Shown in pieces: positions 24,546 to 32,903 of a DNA stretch of 36,423 bases. The notes below the pieces were generated by a model. It was not told the DNA's origin. It worked only from the letters and a program-made list of their open reading frames with translations, and did no database searches. Position 1 is the stretch's first letter. Each line of letters begins with the position of its first letter. This DNA comes from an uncultured Clostridia bacterium (GTDB lineage Bacteria; Bacillota; Clostridia; TANB77; CAG-508). The stretch is from contig CAKOXV010000014.1 in assembly GCA_934130355.1 (NCBI GenBank), positions 1 through 36,423 on the forward strand, written 5' to 3'. A program made the position numbers and the translations under genes.

Positions 24546-25418
24546 TTATTGTTCTAATTGTTTTGCTTCTTCTAAATATCTTTTTAAACCATCTTTCCAA
24601 TCAGGAATTTCTATTCCTTGGTCTAATAATTTCTTTTTAGACATTTGTGAATTAAATGGTCTTTTGGCTTGTGTGATTTTCATCATTTCTATATATTGTT
24701 CAGTTGTTACAGGATTTACTTTACATTTTATTTCTTGTTCATCTAATATCTCTTTAGTAAAATCATACCATGTTGTATATCCTTGATTTGTTGCATTATA
24801 TATACCATAAGGTATTTTCTTTTCTATAGCTTGATAAATAATATTGCTTAAGTCTTTTGCATAAGTTGGGCTTCCATGTTGGTCTGCTACTACATTTAGT
24901 TCATCTTTTGTTGAGCCTAATTTTGTCATAGTTTTTACAAAATTATTTCCTCCAACACCATATAACCAAGCTGTTCTGAAAATATAATAGTCTGTCATAT
25001 TATTCTCTATTCCTTGTTCACCATGTAACTTTGTTTTTCCATAAGCTGTTACAGGTGCTTTAGGTGCATCTTCGCTATAATCTTCTGAAATTGGTAAATC
25101 TCCTCCAAATACATAATCTGTTGAAATATGTACTAGTTTTGCTCCAGCAGCTTTTGCAGCTTTTGCTAAATTAGCAGGTCCATCTCCATTTATTCTATCT
25201 GCTAATTCATAATTTTCTTCTGCTTTGTCTACAGCTGTATATGCTGCGCAATTGATTATATATTCTGGTTTTACTTTTGATACATAATCCATTACTCCTT
25301 GTTCATTTGTTATATCTAATTCAGATACGTCTGTTGCAATAATCTCATTTCCTTTTTCAAATTTTTCTTTTACTTCTTTAGCTAACATTCCATTAGCACC
25401 TGTTATTAATATTTTCAT
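24546..25418 (-). CDS. rfbD: dTDP-4-dehydrorhamnose reductase
   Basis: 290 residues. Last step, giving dTDP-L-rhamnose. Short-chain reductase with ILITGANGMLAKEV (cofactor loop), NCAAYTAVDKAE, LVHISTDYVFGG (Thr-Asp-Tyr) and the catalytic YGKTKLHGE. TAWLYGVGGNNFVKTM and DQHGSPTYAKDLS are family blocks. With rfbA, rfbB and rfbC in this window the four-enzyme pathway is complete. SD GGAGG lies 8 nt from the ATG. Confidence 0.95.
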   Translation of the reverse strand: MKILITGANGMLAKEVKEKFEKGNEIIATDVSELDITNEQGVMDYVSKVKPEYIINCAAYTAVDKAEENYELADRINGDGPANLAKAAKAAGAKLVHISTDYVFGGDLPISEDYSEDAPKAPVTAYGKTKLHGEQGIENNMTDYYIFRTAWLYGVGGNNFVKTMTKLGSTKDELNVVADQHGSPTYAKDLSNIIYQAIEKKIPYGIYNATNQGYTTWYDFTKEILDEQEIKCKVNPVTTEQYIEMMKITQAKRPFNSQMSKKKLLDQGIEIPDWKDGLKRYLEEAKQLEQ

Positions 25419-25456
25419 ATTATTAATTCCTCCATAAAACTCTTATTTTCTCTATA

Positions 25457-25485
25457 AATATACCATTAAAAAGAAAAAAGTACAA
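25457..25485 (-). promoter_or_regulatory. Possible rfbD-rfbA promoter embedded in the eno terminator
   Basis: Minus strand TTGTAC (25480-25485), 17-nt spacer, TATATT (25457-25462). The -35 is part of the 3' arm of the eno terminator stem, so terminator and promoter share bases. Confidence 0.4.
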
Positions 25486-25505
25486 GACTTTTCTTGTACT
25501 TTTTG
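25471..25505 (-). terminator. Terminator after eno
   Basis: AAAAAGTACAAGA and TCTTGTACTTTTT are inverted repeats with a 4-nt loop on the minus strand, followed by a T-rich tract. It ends the glycolytic operon before rfbD. Confidence 0.9.
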
Positions 25506-25519
25506 GACTTTTATTGTTT

Positions 25520-26827
25520 TTATCTGTTTAATCCTTTTCTTCCTGGATAAACTGCAATTGTTCCTAATTCATTTTCGATATTTAATAATCTATTGTATTT
25601 AGCAACTCTATCTGTTCTACATGGTGCACCTGTTTTGATTTGTCCTGCATTTGTAGCAACTGCAACATCTGCAAGAGTTGTATCTTCTGTTTCACCACTT
25701 CTATGTGATACAACAGCTGTATATCCATTTTTCTTAGCTAATTCAATAGCATCTAATGTTTCTGTTAATGTTCCTATTTGGTTTAATTTGATTAGAATAC
25801 TATTTGTTACTCCCATATCAATTCCTTTTTGTAATCTCTTGATATTTGTTACAAATAAGTCATCTCCAACTAGTTGAACTTTATTTCCTAATCTATCTGT
25901 TAGTTTTTTCCATCCATCCCAGTCTTCTTCTGCTAAACCATCTTCAACTGAAATTATTGGATATCTTTCACATAAGTCTGCTATGAAATCAATCATTTCA
26001 TCACATGTTTTTGTAACACCAATTTTCCAGAAGTGATAGCATCCATCTTTTCCTATTTTTTTAGCTTCGTCATACATTTCTGTTGCAGCTAAGTCTAATG
26101 CTAAGCATACTTCTTCTCCTGGTTTATATCCAGCTTCTTTTATTGCTTCAACTATTAATTGTAAAGCTTCATCTTCATCTTTAACATTTGGTGCAAATCC
26201 ACCTTCATCTCCAACACCTGTTCCTAATCCTTTTGCTTTTAATACTTTTTTCAATGTATGGTAAATTTCAGCACACATACGTAAACATTCTGTAAATGAT
26301 TTTGCTCCAACTGGCATTATCATAAATTCTTGTACACTTAATGTTGAATCTGCATGTTTTCCACCATTCATTATGTTCATCATTGGAACTGGTAATGTTT
26401 TTGCATTTACTCCACCAATGTATTGATATAATTCCATTCCTAAAGAAGCGGCTGCTGTTTTTGCTACTGCAAGTGATACTCCAAGTGTTGCATTTGCTCC
26501 TAATTTTCCTTTATTTTCTGTTCCATCTAGTTCGATAAGTGTTTTATCAATCATAGCTTGGTCATAAACATTCATTCCTACTAGGGCTGGAGCTATTATT
26601 GTATTTACATTTTCAACTGCTTTTAAAACTCCTTTTCCCATATATCTTGATTTATCTCCATCTCTTAATTCAACAGCTTCAAAGCTTCCTGTTGATGCTC
26701 CTGATGGAACCATAGCTACTCCACAGCTTCCATCAAATGTTGTTACTTCTACTTGTACTGTTGGGTTTCCTCTTGAGTCTAGCACTTCTAATGCTCTTAC
26801 ACTTTCAATGTCTAAATAGTTTTTCAT
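25520..26827 (-). CDS. eno: Enolase
   Basis: 435 residues, full length. Converts 2-phosphoglycerate to phosphoenolpyruvate with Mg. Seen: RALEVLDSRGNPTVQVEV, VPSGASTGSFEAVELRDGD (flexible loop), GDEGGFAPNV, VEDGLAEEDWDGW and GDDLFVTN (Mg ligands), ILIKLNQIGTLTET (catalytic Lys), and SHRSGETEDTTLAD. Last gene of the gap-pgk-tpiA-gpmI-YezG-like-eno cluster, but it also has an internal promoter in the 57-nt gap upstream. AAGGAAAGGAAG is the ribosome binding site. Confidence 0.97.
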   Translation of the reverse strand: MKNYLDIESVRALEVLDSRGNPTVQVEVTTFDGSCGVAMVPSGASTGSFEAVELRDGDKSRYMGKGVLKAVENVNTIIAPALVGMNVYDQAMIDKTLIELDGTENKGKLGANATLGVSLAVAKTAAASLGMELYQYIGGVNAKTLPVPMMNIMNGGKHADSTLSVQEFMIMPVGAKSFTECLRMCAEIYHTLKKVLKAKGLGTGVGDEGGFAPNVKDEDEALQLIVEAIKEAGYKPGEEVCLALDLAATEMYDEAKKIGKDGCYHFWKIGVTKTCDEMIDFIADLCERYPIISVEDGLAEEDWDGWKKLTDRLGNKVQLVGDDLFVTNIKRLQKGIDMGVTNSILIKLNQIGTLTETLDAIELAKKNGYTAVVSHRSGETEDTTLADVAVATNAGQIKTGAPCRTDRVAKYNRLLNIENELGTIAVYPGRKGLNR

Positions 26828-26869
26828 AAAAATACTTCCTTTCCTTCTTTTAATGGCTTTTGCCTATAT

Positions 26870-26898
26870 ATTATAGTGATTTTATCACTTAATACCAA
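26870..26898 (-). promoter_or_regulatory. Internal eno promoter with palindromic operator candidate
   Basis: Minus strand TTGGTA (26893-26898), 17-nt spacer, perfect TATAAT (26870-26875). The spacer holds the palindrome AGTGATAAAATCACT (plus 26875-26889), in a place where a bound protein would block RNA polymerase. The stop codon of the upstream gene (26885-26887) lies within the palindrome. The regulator is unknown. Confidence 0.55.
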
Positions 26899-27454
26899 TT
26901 TTTGAATAAATCCCTTCATCATATTGTTCATCTTTTTTGGGACTTTTTGTTCTACTCGCTAAATAAGCTTCAATAGCTTGTTTTTCTTTTTTGCCTTGTG
27001 GTTCTATATGTAAATATTTTTGTCTCCAATATATATGATGCTCATAATAGGCATCTTTTCCTCCTATTAAATTATCATAATTATATTCTATTTTAAATCT
27101 ACCGTTTTTTATTGATATAGTAATATTTGACCATGTTTTTCGACCAGCGTTAATGCTTTCATCTCTAAGTAATTTTATTTCATCATACAAGTCTTCTACT
27201 GCTTTCAAATATTCATCTTCTTCAATATCATATTTTGATGGGACTTCATATACATTTATAAATCTTCTTTTTAAGATTCCTTTTGGCATAAAGTAAAAAT
27301 ACATTTCACCTGTTTGCACATTTCCTAATCTATCAATTATTGATGCATAAAGATATATTTCATCCCATTTTTCAGGTATAACTAAAAATATTTTTCTTTG
27401 TATTTCATCATATATTTCTTTTATTGTTTTTGAATTATCTAACAATTTCTTCAC
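26885..27454 (-). CDS. YezG-family (DUF600) immunity-like protein
   Basis: 189 residues. The pattern IKEIYDEIQRKIFLVIPEKWDEIYLYASII, MYFYFMPKG, VYEVPSKYDIEEDEY, LYDEIKLLRDE, TWSNITISIKNGRFKIEYNYDNL and YEHHIYWRQKYL follows Bacillus YezG, the antidote of the LXG toxin YeeF. About 25 C-terminal residues form a charged tail (SRTKSPKKDEQYDEG). No toxin gene is next to it; it sits 2 nt after the gpmI stop... in transcription order gpmI lies upstream and eno downstream, so it is translated from the glycolytic mRNA. It is either an orphan immunity gene or a family member with another job. Assignment is from memory of the family pattern. Confidence 0.7.
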   Translation of the reverse strand: MKKLLDNSKTIKEIYDEIQRKIFLVIPEKWDEIYLYASIIDRLGNVQTGEMYFYFMPKGILKRRFINVYEVPSKYDIEEDEYLKAVEDLYDEIKLLRDESINAGRKTWSNITISIKNGRFKIEYNYDNLIGGKDAYYEHHIYWRQKYLHIEPQGKKEKQAIEAYLASRTKSPKKDEQYDEGIYSKIGIK

Positions 27455-27456
27455 CT

Positions 27457-28989
27457 TTATTTTATTAGAATACTTTCCCCTGTCATTTCTGCAGGTTGTT
27501 CTATTCCTAATATTTCTAATAGAGTTGGAGCTAAATCTGCTAATTTTCCAGATTTAATTTTTAAGTTTTCATCTTTTGATACTAATATTAATGGTACAGG
27601 ATTTGTTGTATGTGCTGTATGTGGTTCTCCTGTTTTATAATCTATCATTTGCTCACAATTTCCATGGTCTGCTGTTATTAACATTGTTCCATCATGTGCA
27701 AGCATAGCATCAACTACTTTTCCAACACATTCATCAATTGTTTCTACTGCTTTAATTGCAGCAGGTAAACTTCCTGTATGTCCAACCATATCTGGATTTG
27801 CATAATTTAAAATTATTGCATTATATTTATCACTGTTAATTGCTTCTATTACTTTTTCTGTAACTTCATAAGCACTCATTTCAGGTTGCATATCATAAGT
27901 TGCAACTTTTGGAGATGGTACTAATATTCTGTCTTCTCCAGGATATTGTTTTTCTTCTCCACCATTAAAGAAAAATGTAACATGTGCATATTTTTCTGTT
28001 TCTGCAATACGCAATTGTGTTAAACCATTTTTGCCTAATACTTCTCCAAAAGTATTTACTAATGGTTCTTTTTTAAACGCTATTTTTACATTTGGCATTG
28101 TTTCATCATAACTTGTAAAACATACAAAATATGTTTCCATTTTCTTTGTTTCAAATCCATCAAAATTAGGATCTACAATTGCTCTTGTTATTTCTCTTGC
28201 TCTATCTGGTCTAAAGTTAAAGAATATTACAGAATCATGTTCTTGTATTGTTGCTACTGGTGTTTCTCCATTGCATATTACTGTTGGTTCAACAAATTCA
28301 TCAAATACTTCTTTTTGATATGAGTTTTCGATTGCTATTGTTGCTGATGGTGCTTTGTTTCCTTCACCATATACTAATGCATCATAACATTTTTTAACTC
28401 TTTCCCATCTTTTATCTCTATCCATTGCATAATATCTTCCAGATATACTAGCAATTTTTCCAACTTGTTTTTCTTTCATTTTTTCTTCAAGTTCAGTTAA
28501 ATATCCTTCTGCTGATGCTGGTGGTGTGTCTCTACCATCTAAGAAACAATGTACATAAACATTTTCAAAATCTCTTCTTTTAGCCATTTCTAGTAAACCA
28601 TATAAATGTCTATTATGACTATGTACTCCTCCATCTGATAAAAGACCTAATATATGCAATTTTGAATTGTATTTTTTACAATTTTCAATTGCTTCAATGA
28701 ATTCTGGTATTGTAAAGAAGTCTCCATCCTCAATTGATTTTGTTATTTTTGTTAGTTCTTGATATACAATTCTTCCTGCTCCTATATTTGTGTGTCCTAC
28801 TTCTGAATTTCCCATTTGTCCTTCTGGTAGTCCAACTCTTAGTCCACTTGTATAAATTTCTGTTGTTTGATATTTTTTCATAAGTTTATCAATATTAGGT
28901 GTATTAGCTTGCTTTACTGCATTTCCGTCTGGGTTATCATTTATTCCAAATCCATCTAATATCATTAGCATTACGGGTTTTTTCTCCAT
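27457..28989 (-). CDS. gpmI: 2,3-bisphosphoglycerate-independent phosphoglycerate mutase
   Basis: 510 residues, alkaline-phosphatase superfamily, Mn-dependent. Interconverts 3- and 2-phosphoglycerate. Visible: MLMILDGFGIN (metal Asp), GQMGNSEVGHTNIGAG (catalytic Ser), HCFLDGRDTPP, FNFRPDRAREIT, ILNYANPDMVGHTG, and ITADHGNCEQM (metal ligands). AGGAGGAG is the ribosome binding site. A twin GGGGACAGTCC repeat lies between it and tpiA. The stop is 2 nt before the YezG-like gene. Confidence 0.97.
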   Translation of the reverse strand: MEKKPVMLMILDGFGINDNPDGNAVKQANTPNIDKLMKKYQTTEIYTSGLRVGLPEGQMGNSEVGHTNIGAGRIVYQELTKITKSIEDGDFFTIPEFIEAIENCKKYNSKLHILGLLSDGGVHSHNRHLYGLLEMAKRRDFENVYVHCFLDGRDTPPASAEGYLTELEEKMKEKQVGKIASISGRYYAMDRDKRWERVKKCYDALVYGEGNKAPSATIAIENSYQKEVFDEFVEPTVICNGETPVATIQEHDSVIFFNFRPDRAREITRAIVDPNFDGFETKKMETYFVCFTSYDETMPNVKIAFKKEPLVNTFGEVLGKNGLTQLRIAETEKYAHVTFFFNGGEEKQYPGEDRILVPSPKVATYDMQPEMSAYEVTEKVIEAINSDKYNAIILNYANPDMVGHTGSLPAAIKAVETIDECVGKVVDAMLAHDGTMLITADHGNCEQMIDYKTGEPHTAHTTNPVPLILVSKDENLKIKSGKLADLAPTLLEILGIEQPAEMTGESILIK

Positions 28990-29006
28990 TTTAATCTCCT
29001 CCTGTT

Positions 29007-29053
29007 AATTTGGGGACAGTCCTTTTTTTCGCGAATTTGGGGACAGTCCCTTA
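29007..29053. repeat. Twin GGGGACAGTCC repeat between tpiA and gpmI
   Basis: Two units AATTTGGGGACAGTCC joined by TTTTTTTCGCGAATT; the second ends GGGACAGTCCC, a perfect odd palindrome. It is the same layout and orientation as 13745-13793, with a single G/A difference in the first unit. It lies just before the gpmI ribosome binding site, inside the operon transcript. Confidence 0.85.
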
Positions 29054-29071
29054 AAATGCTAGTATACTATT

Positions 29072-29824
29072 TTATTTATCAAAATTTACTATTTTTGAGA
29101 ACTCTTCTGCTTTTAAGCTTGCGCCTCCGACAAGTCCTCCATCTATATCTGACATTTCAAATAGTTCTTTTGCGTTTGATGATTTTACACTTCCACCGTA
29201 CTGTATTATAACTCCATTTGCCTCGTTTTGTCCATACATTTCTGCCACTTTTTTTCTGATTTGCATAATTGTGTTATTTGCATCTTCTTTAGTTGCAGTC
29301 TTTCCTGTTCCAATTGCCCAAATAGGTTCATAAGCTATTATTATTTTATCTAAATCATCTGCTGATATTTCATTAAATGCTTTTTCTACTTGATTTGTTA
29401 TAATTTGTTCTGTTATTCCTGCTTCTCTTTGTTCTAATGTTTCTCCAACACATAAAATTGGTTTCAACCCTGTTTCTAAAGCTTTTTTAATTTTTTTATT
29501 AACTGTTTCATCTGTTTCAGCAAAATATTGTCTTCTTTCAGAATGTCCTATTATTACATATTCAACTCCAATTGATTTTAACATTTGTGCAGAAACTTCA
29601 CCTGTGTATGCTCCTGATGTTTCCCAATGCATATTTTGTGCTCCAATTTTTATATTTGTTCCTTGCACATGTAATAATGCATAAAATAAATCTGTATAAG
29701 GAACACATAGTATTACTTCATTTTGAGTATCTTTTACAAGTGGTGCAAGTTCAGTAATAAAATTAATAGCTTCATTTGGAAGCATATTCATTTTCCAATT
29801 TCCTGCAATTACTTTTCTTCTCAT
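29072..29824 (-). CDS. tpiA: Triosephosphate isomerase
   Basis: 250 residues, TIM barrel. Interconverts dihydroxyacetone phosphate and glyceraldehyde 3-phosphate. GNWKMNM (active-site Asn/Lys), YVIIGHSERRQYF (catalytic His) and IIAYEPIWAIGTGKTA (catalytic Glu and the mobile loop), then QYGGSVKSSNA and DGGLVGGASL (phosphate binding). It starts 12 nt after the pgk stop with AAGGAGG. Confidence 0.98.
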   Translation of the reverse strand: MRRKVIAGNWKMNMLPNEAINFITELAPLVKDTQNEVILCVPYTDLFYALLHVQGTNIKIGAQNMHWETSGAYTGEVSAQMLKSIGVEYVIIGHSERRQYFAETDETVNKKIKKALETGLKPILCVGETLEQREAGITEQIITNQVEKAFNEISADDLDKIIIAYEPIWAIGTGKTATKEDANNTIMQIRKKVAEMYGQNEANGVIIQYGGSVKSSNAKELFEMSDIDGGLVGGASLKAEEFSKIVNFDK

Positions 29825-29836
29825 TTTATTACCTCC

Positions 29837-31021
29837 TTATTTATCTTGTAGACATTCAATTCCTGGTAATTTCTTTCCTTCTAAGAATTCTAATGATGCT
29901 CCTCCACCTGTTGAAATATGTGTCATTTTATCTGCTAATCCTGCTTTTTCTACTGCTGCTGCTGAATCTCCACCACCAATTATTGTTGTGGCATCTAATT
30001 CTGCTAATGCATGAGCTATTTCATTTGTTCCAATAACAAATTGATCAAATTCAAATAATCCTAAAGGTCCATTCCATACAACAGTTTTAGCTGTTTTTAG
30101 TTCTTCTTTAAACATTTCAATAGTTTTTTCTCCAATGTCAAATCCTTCCCATCCTTCTGGAATTTCTGTCCAAGCTACTGTTTTGCTTTCTGTGTCTGGC
30201 TTAAATTCTTTACCTATTTTTGTATCTATTGGCAATAAAAATTTTACTCCCTTTTCTTTAGCTTTATTCATTAAGTTTAATGCTAAATCACATTTATCTG
30301 GTTCACATAATGAATTTCCTACTTCATATCCTTGTGCTTTAAAGAATGTATATGCCATTCCTCCACCAATCATTAATGTATCTACTTTTTCTAATAAACT
30401 ATCAATAACTCCAATTTTATCAGAAACTTTTGCTCCTCCTAATATTGCAACAAATGGTCTTTCTGGATTATTTAAAGCATCTCCTAAGAATTTTAATTCT
30501 TTTTCAATTAAAAATCCTGAAACTGATGGTAAGTAATGAGATATTCCCTCTGTTGAAGCATGTGCTCTATGTGCTGTTCCAAATGCATCATTTACAAATA
30601 CTTCTGCCATACTTGCTAATTCTTTTGCAAATTCTGGTTCATTATCTGTTTCTTCTCTATGGAATCTTACATTTTCAAGTAACATTACTTGGCCTTCTTT
30701 TAAATTTGCTGCTAATGTTTTTGCACTTTCTCCAATAACATCTTTAGCCATAAAAACTTCTTGTCCTAATAATTTTGATAATTCTGCTGCCACAGGTGCT
30801 AAAGAATATTCTGGTTTAAATTCTCCCTTTGGTCTTCCTAAATGTGAAGCTAATATAACTTTACAATTTTGTTCTAATAAATATTTTATTGTTGGTAGTG
30901 CTGCTACTATTCTTCTATTGTCTGTTATATTTCTATTTTCATCCATTGGTACATTAAAATCACATCTTACAAATACTTTTTTTCCTTTTAAGTCGATATC
31001 TTTTACTGTTTTTTTGCTCAT
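29837..31021 (-). CDS. pgk: Phosphoglycerate kinase
   Basis: 394 residues, two-domain kinase making ATP from 1,3-bisphosphoglycerate. VFVRCDFNVPMDENRNITDNRR (substrate Asp/Asn), LASHLGRPKGE, LLENVRFHREE, VNDAFGTAHRAHAS, FVAILGGAKVSDKIGV, GPLGLFEFDQF and IIGGGDSAAAVEK plus the terminal STGGGASLEFLEG. Located between gap and tpiA as usual. AGGAGG lies 8 nt from the ATG. Confidence 0.98.
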   Translation of the reverse strand: MSKKTVKDIDLKGKKVFVRCDFNVPMDENRNITDNRRIVAALPTIKYLLEQNCKVILASHLGRPKGEFKPEYSLAPVAAELSKLLGQEVFMAKDVIGESAKTLAANLKEGQVMLLENVRFHREETDNEPEFAKELASMAEVFVNDAFGTAHRAHASTEGISHYLPSVSGFLIEKELKFLGDALNNPERPFVAILGGAKVSDKIGVIDSLLEKVDTLMIGGGMAYTFFKAQGYEVGNSLCEPDKCDLALNLMNKAKEKGVKFLLPIDTKIGKEFKPDTESKTVAWTEIPEGWEGFDIGEKTIEMFKEELKTAKTVVWNGPLGLFEFDQFVIGTNEIAHALAELDATTIIGGGDSAAAVEKAGLADKMTHISTGGGASLEFLEGKKLPGIECLQDK

Positions 31022-31044
31022 TTTATAATTCCTCCTAAACTTTC

Positions 31045-31074
31045 AAAAGGCTAGAGGCTAGAATGCCCCTAACC
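31045..31074 (-). terminator. Hairpin between gap and pgk
   Basis: GGTTAGGGGC and GCCTCTAGCC (minus strand) form a 10-bp stem with two G-U pairs, followed by TTTTG. It may attenuate or act as a processing/stability hairpin that keeps gap mRNA more abundant; the short T-run suggests incomplete termination. Confidence 0.5.
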
Positions 31075-31085
31075 TTAATATTTTA

Positions 31086-32096
31086 TTATTTATGGTCAAC
31101 TGAAGCCATATAACAAGCTAAGTCAACTAATTTGTTTGAATATCCCCATTCGTTGTCATACCATGCAACTAATTTAACAAATGTATCTGTTAACATTATT
31201 CCTGCTGATGCATCAAATATTGATGTATGCATATCTGAAACAAAGTCTGATGAAACTACAGCTTCGTCTGTATATTCCATTATTCCTTTCATTTCATTTT
31301 CTGTTGCTCTTTTAACAGCTGCACATATTTCTTCATAAGTTGTTGGTCTTTCTAGGTTAACTGTTAAGTCTACAACTGAAACATCAACTGTTGGTACTCT
31401 GAATGACATTCCTGTTAATTTTCCATTTAATGATGGGATAACTTTTCCTACAGCTTTTGCTGCTCCTGTTGATGATGGAATGATGTTAGCTGCTGCTGCA
31501 CGTCCACCTCTCCAGTCTTTTTTAGAAGCTCCGTCAACAGTTTTTTGTGTTGCTGTTGTAGCATGAACTGTTGTCATAAGTCCTTCTTTTATTCCAAAGT
31601 TATCATTTATTACTTTAGCAAGTGGTGCTAAACAGTTTGTTGTACATGATGCATTTGAAACAATGTTCATATCTGTTGTATATGTTTCATTATTTACACC
31701 CATTACAAACATTGGAGCATCTTTTGATGGTGCACTTATTAATACTTTTTTTGCTCCTGCATCTAAATGTGCTTGCGCTTTTTCAAGTGTTGTGAAAACA
31801 CCTGAACATTCTAATACATATTCTACTCCAAGTTCTCCCCATGGGATATTCTTTGGATCCATTTCATTATATACTTTTATTGTTCTTCCATTTACTACTA
31901 AATTTCCATCTTTTTCTTCAACTGTCCCGTTAAATCTTCCATGTACAGTATCGAATTTTGTCATATATGCCATATAATCAGCTGCCACAAATGGGTCGTT
32001 AACTGCTACGACTTCAACCTCCTCTTTACCTAATGCTGCTTGGAAAGCTAATTTTCCTATTCTTCCAAAACCATTAATTCCTACTTTTACTGACAT
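31086..32096 (-). CDS. gap: Glyceraldehyde-3-phosphate dehydrogenase
   Basis: 336 residues. Oxidises and phosphorylates glyceraldehyde 3-phosphate with NAD. VGINGFGRIGKLAFQAAL (Rossmann), SNASCTTNCLAPLAKV (catalytic Cys), TTVHATTATQKTVDG (catalytic His), RGGRAAAANIIPSSTGAAKAVG, and AWYDNEWGYSNKLVD. First gene of the glycolytic cluster, with its own promoter at 32177-32205 and a strong AAGGAGG. Confidence 0.98.
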   Translation of the reverse strand: MSVKVGINGFGRIGKLAFQAALGKEEVEVVAVNDPFVAADYMAYMTKFDTVHGRFNGTVEEKDGNLVVNGRTIKVYNEMDPKNIPWGELGVEYVLECSGVFTTLEKAQAHLDAGAKKVLISAPSKDAPMFVMGVNNETYTTDMNIVSNASCTTNCLAPLAKVINDNFGIKEGLMTTVHATTATQKTVDGASKKDWRGGRAAAANIIPSSTGAAKAVGKVIPSLNGKLTGMSFRVPTVDVSVVDLTVNLERPTTYEEICAAVKRATENEMKGIMEYTDEAVVSSDFVSDMHTSIFDASAGIMLTDTFVKLVAWYDNEWGYSNKLVDLACYMASVDHK

Positions 32097-32176
32097 AAAA
32101 TTTCCTCCTTCTATCTGCCAAAAAATACTTTTTCTTTGACAATGATATCTATTATTTGCCTTTTACAGCCAAGCTT

Positions 32177-32205
32177 ATTCTATAACAAAATTATATACTT
32201 TTCAA
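32177..32205 (-). promoter_or_regulatory. Promoter of the gap-led glycolytic operon
   Basis: Minus strand TTGAAA (32200-32205), 17-nt spacer, TAGAAT (32177-32182), giving a leader of about 75 nt before the gap ATG. Confidence 0.55.
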
Positions 32206-32256
32206 TACCTATTTTAAAAAAATATGCATATTTTTTTATTCATACAGCATATTTAA

Positions 32257-32342
32257 AACTTTTATATACCTATTAAATTAGTCTAAGCCACATACCAAAG
32301 ACCTTATCTATGTTTTGACAATGAAATAGGTATATAAAAGTT
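32257..32342. repeat. 18-bp inverted repeat with loop similar to elements A and B
   Basis: Perfect 18-bp inverted repeat (32257-32274 and 32325-32342) in the gap between gap and the helical-bundle gene. The loop holds CAAAGACC at 32295-32302 and CTATGTTTTG at 32308-32317, matching CAAAGACCC...GCTATGTTTTTG in elements A and B but lacking their GGGG/CCCC hairpin. There is no T-run like a standard terminator. It may be a short relative or remnant of that family. Confidence 0.55.
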
Positions 32343-32348
32343 ATAGTA

Positions 32349-32786
32349 TTATAAGTATTTTTTAAAAGTTTCAACACTATCTTCTTGCATAACTACAAAA
32401 TCTTGTAATATTTGCTTAACTTCAGGTGCAACACTAGGATTATTATTAAGAAGTCTTCTTCCTTCTATAATTCCCATATTTGTTCCTTGCATAAGTAATT
32501 CAGAAATTTTAGAATTGCTTTGGTCTGTCATTGTTTTCATATTAATACCATACCAAGTCATCATTTTTGTCATGGCATTTGTTTCGTGAGGATCTTTCTT
32601 AACTGTATATTGTGAATATATATTGTTTACTCTATTAGTGATGTCTTTGTATTTACCATATTCCACATCTAAAACTTTTTTGAACCTTTCATCAGATACC
32701 TTTTCAGACACAAAGTGAATTGCATCCATCCCCATTGTTGAGCCTTTGTTTACTTCATCTAAAACTTTTACATTAATATCTTCCAT
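32349..32786 (-). CDS. Helical-bundle protein, possibly ferritin-like
   Basis: 145 residues, predicted almost all helix with four amphipathic segments: NVKVLDEVNKGSTMGMDAIHFVSEKV, DERFKKVLDVEYGKYKDITNRVNNIYS, NAMTKMMTWYGINMKTM and SVAPEVKQILQDFVVMQEDSVETFKKYL. The spacing of Glu and His is reminiscent of ferritin-like or DUF2383-type four-helix proteins, some of which are spore or coat components, but metal ligands are not convincing. Soluble; no signal peptide. It is divergent from sigK, sharing a 117-bp promoter region. AGGAGG lies before the ATG. The assignment is tentative. Confidence 0.6.
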   Translation of the reverse strand: MEDINVKVLDEVNKGSTMGMDAIHFVSEKVSDERFKKVLDVEYGKYKDITNRVNNIYSQYTVKKDPHETNAMTKMMTWYGINMKTMTDQSNSKISELLMQGTNMGIIEGRRLLNNNPSVAPEVKQILQDFVVMQEDSVETFKKYL

Positions 32787-32854
32787 AATTTACCTCCTAT
32801 GTTTAGTTTGAACGTTTTAGAAAATTTTATTCAAAAATTTAATTTTACCGGTCA

Positions 32855-32884
32855 GGCACTTTTAATTATTTAAAACATATAATT
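32855..32884 (+). promoter_or_regulatory. Sporulation-type promoter candidate for sigK
   Basis: CATATAAT (32876-32883) is close to the sigma-E -10 (CATACAAT), and CATATAATTA with AC 16 nt upstream also approaches the sigma-K pattern (AC, 16, CATAnnnTA). The -35 for sigma-E is poor. Sigma-E/K control of sigK is known in Bacillus and Clostridium. It is followed by TGGAGG. Confidence 0.35.
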
Positions 32885-32903
32885 AAAAGATGGAGGTGCT
32901 TAT

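Noticed and set aside
13745..29053. The GGGGACAGTCC units as a CRISPR repeat
   Set aside because: Only two units per site joined by a short fixed linker, no variable spacers and no cas genes.
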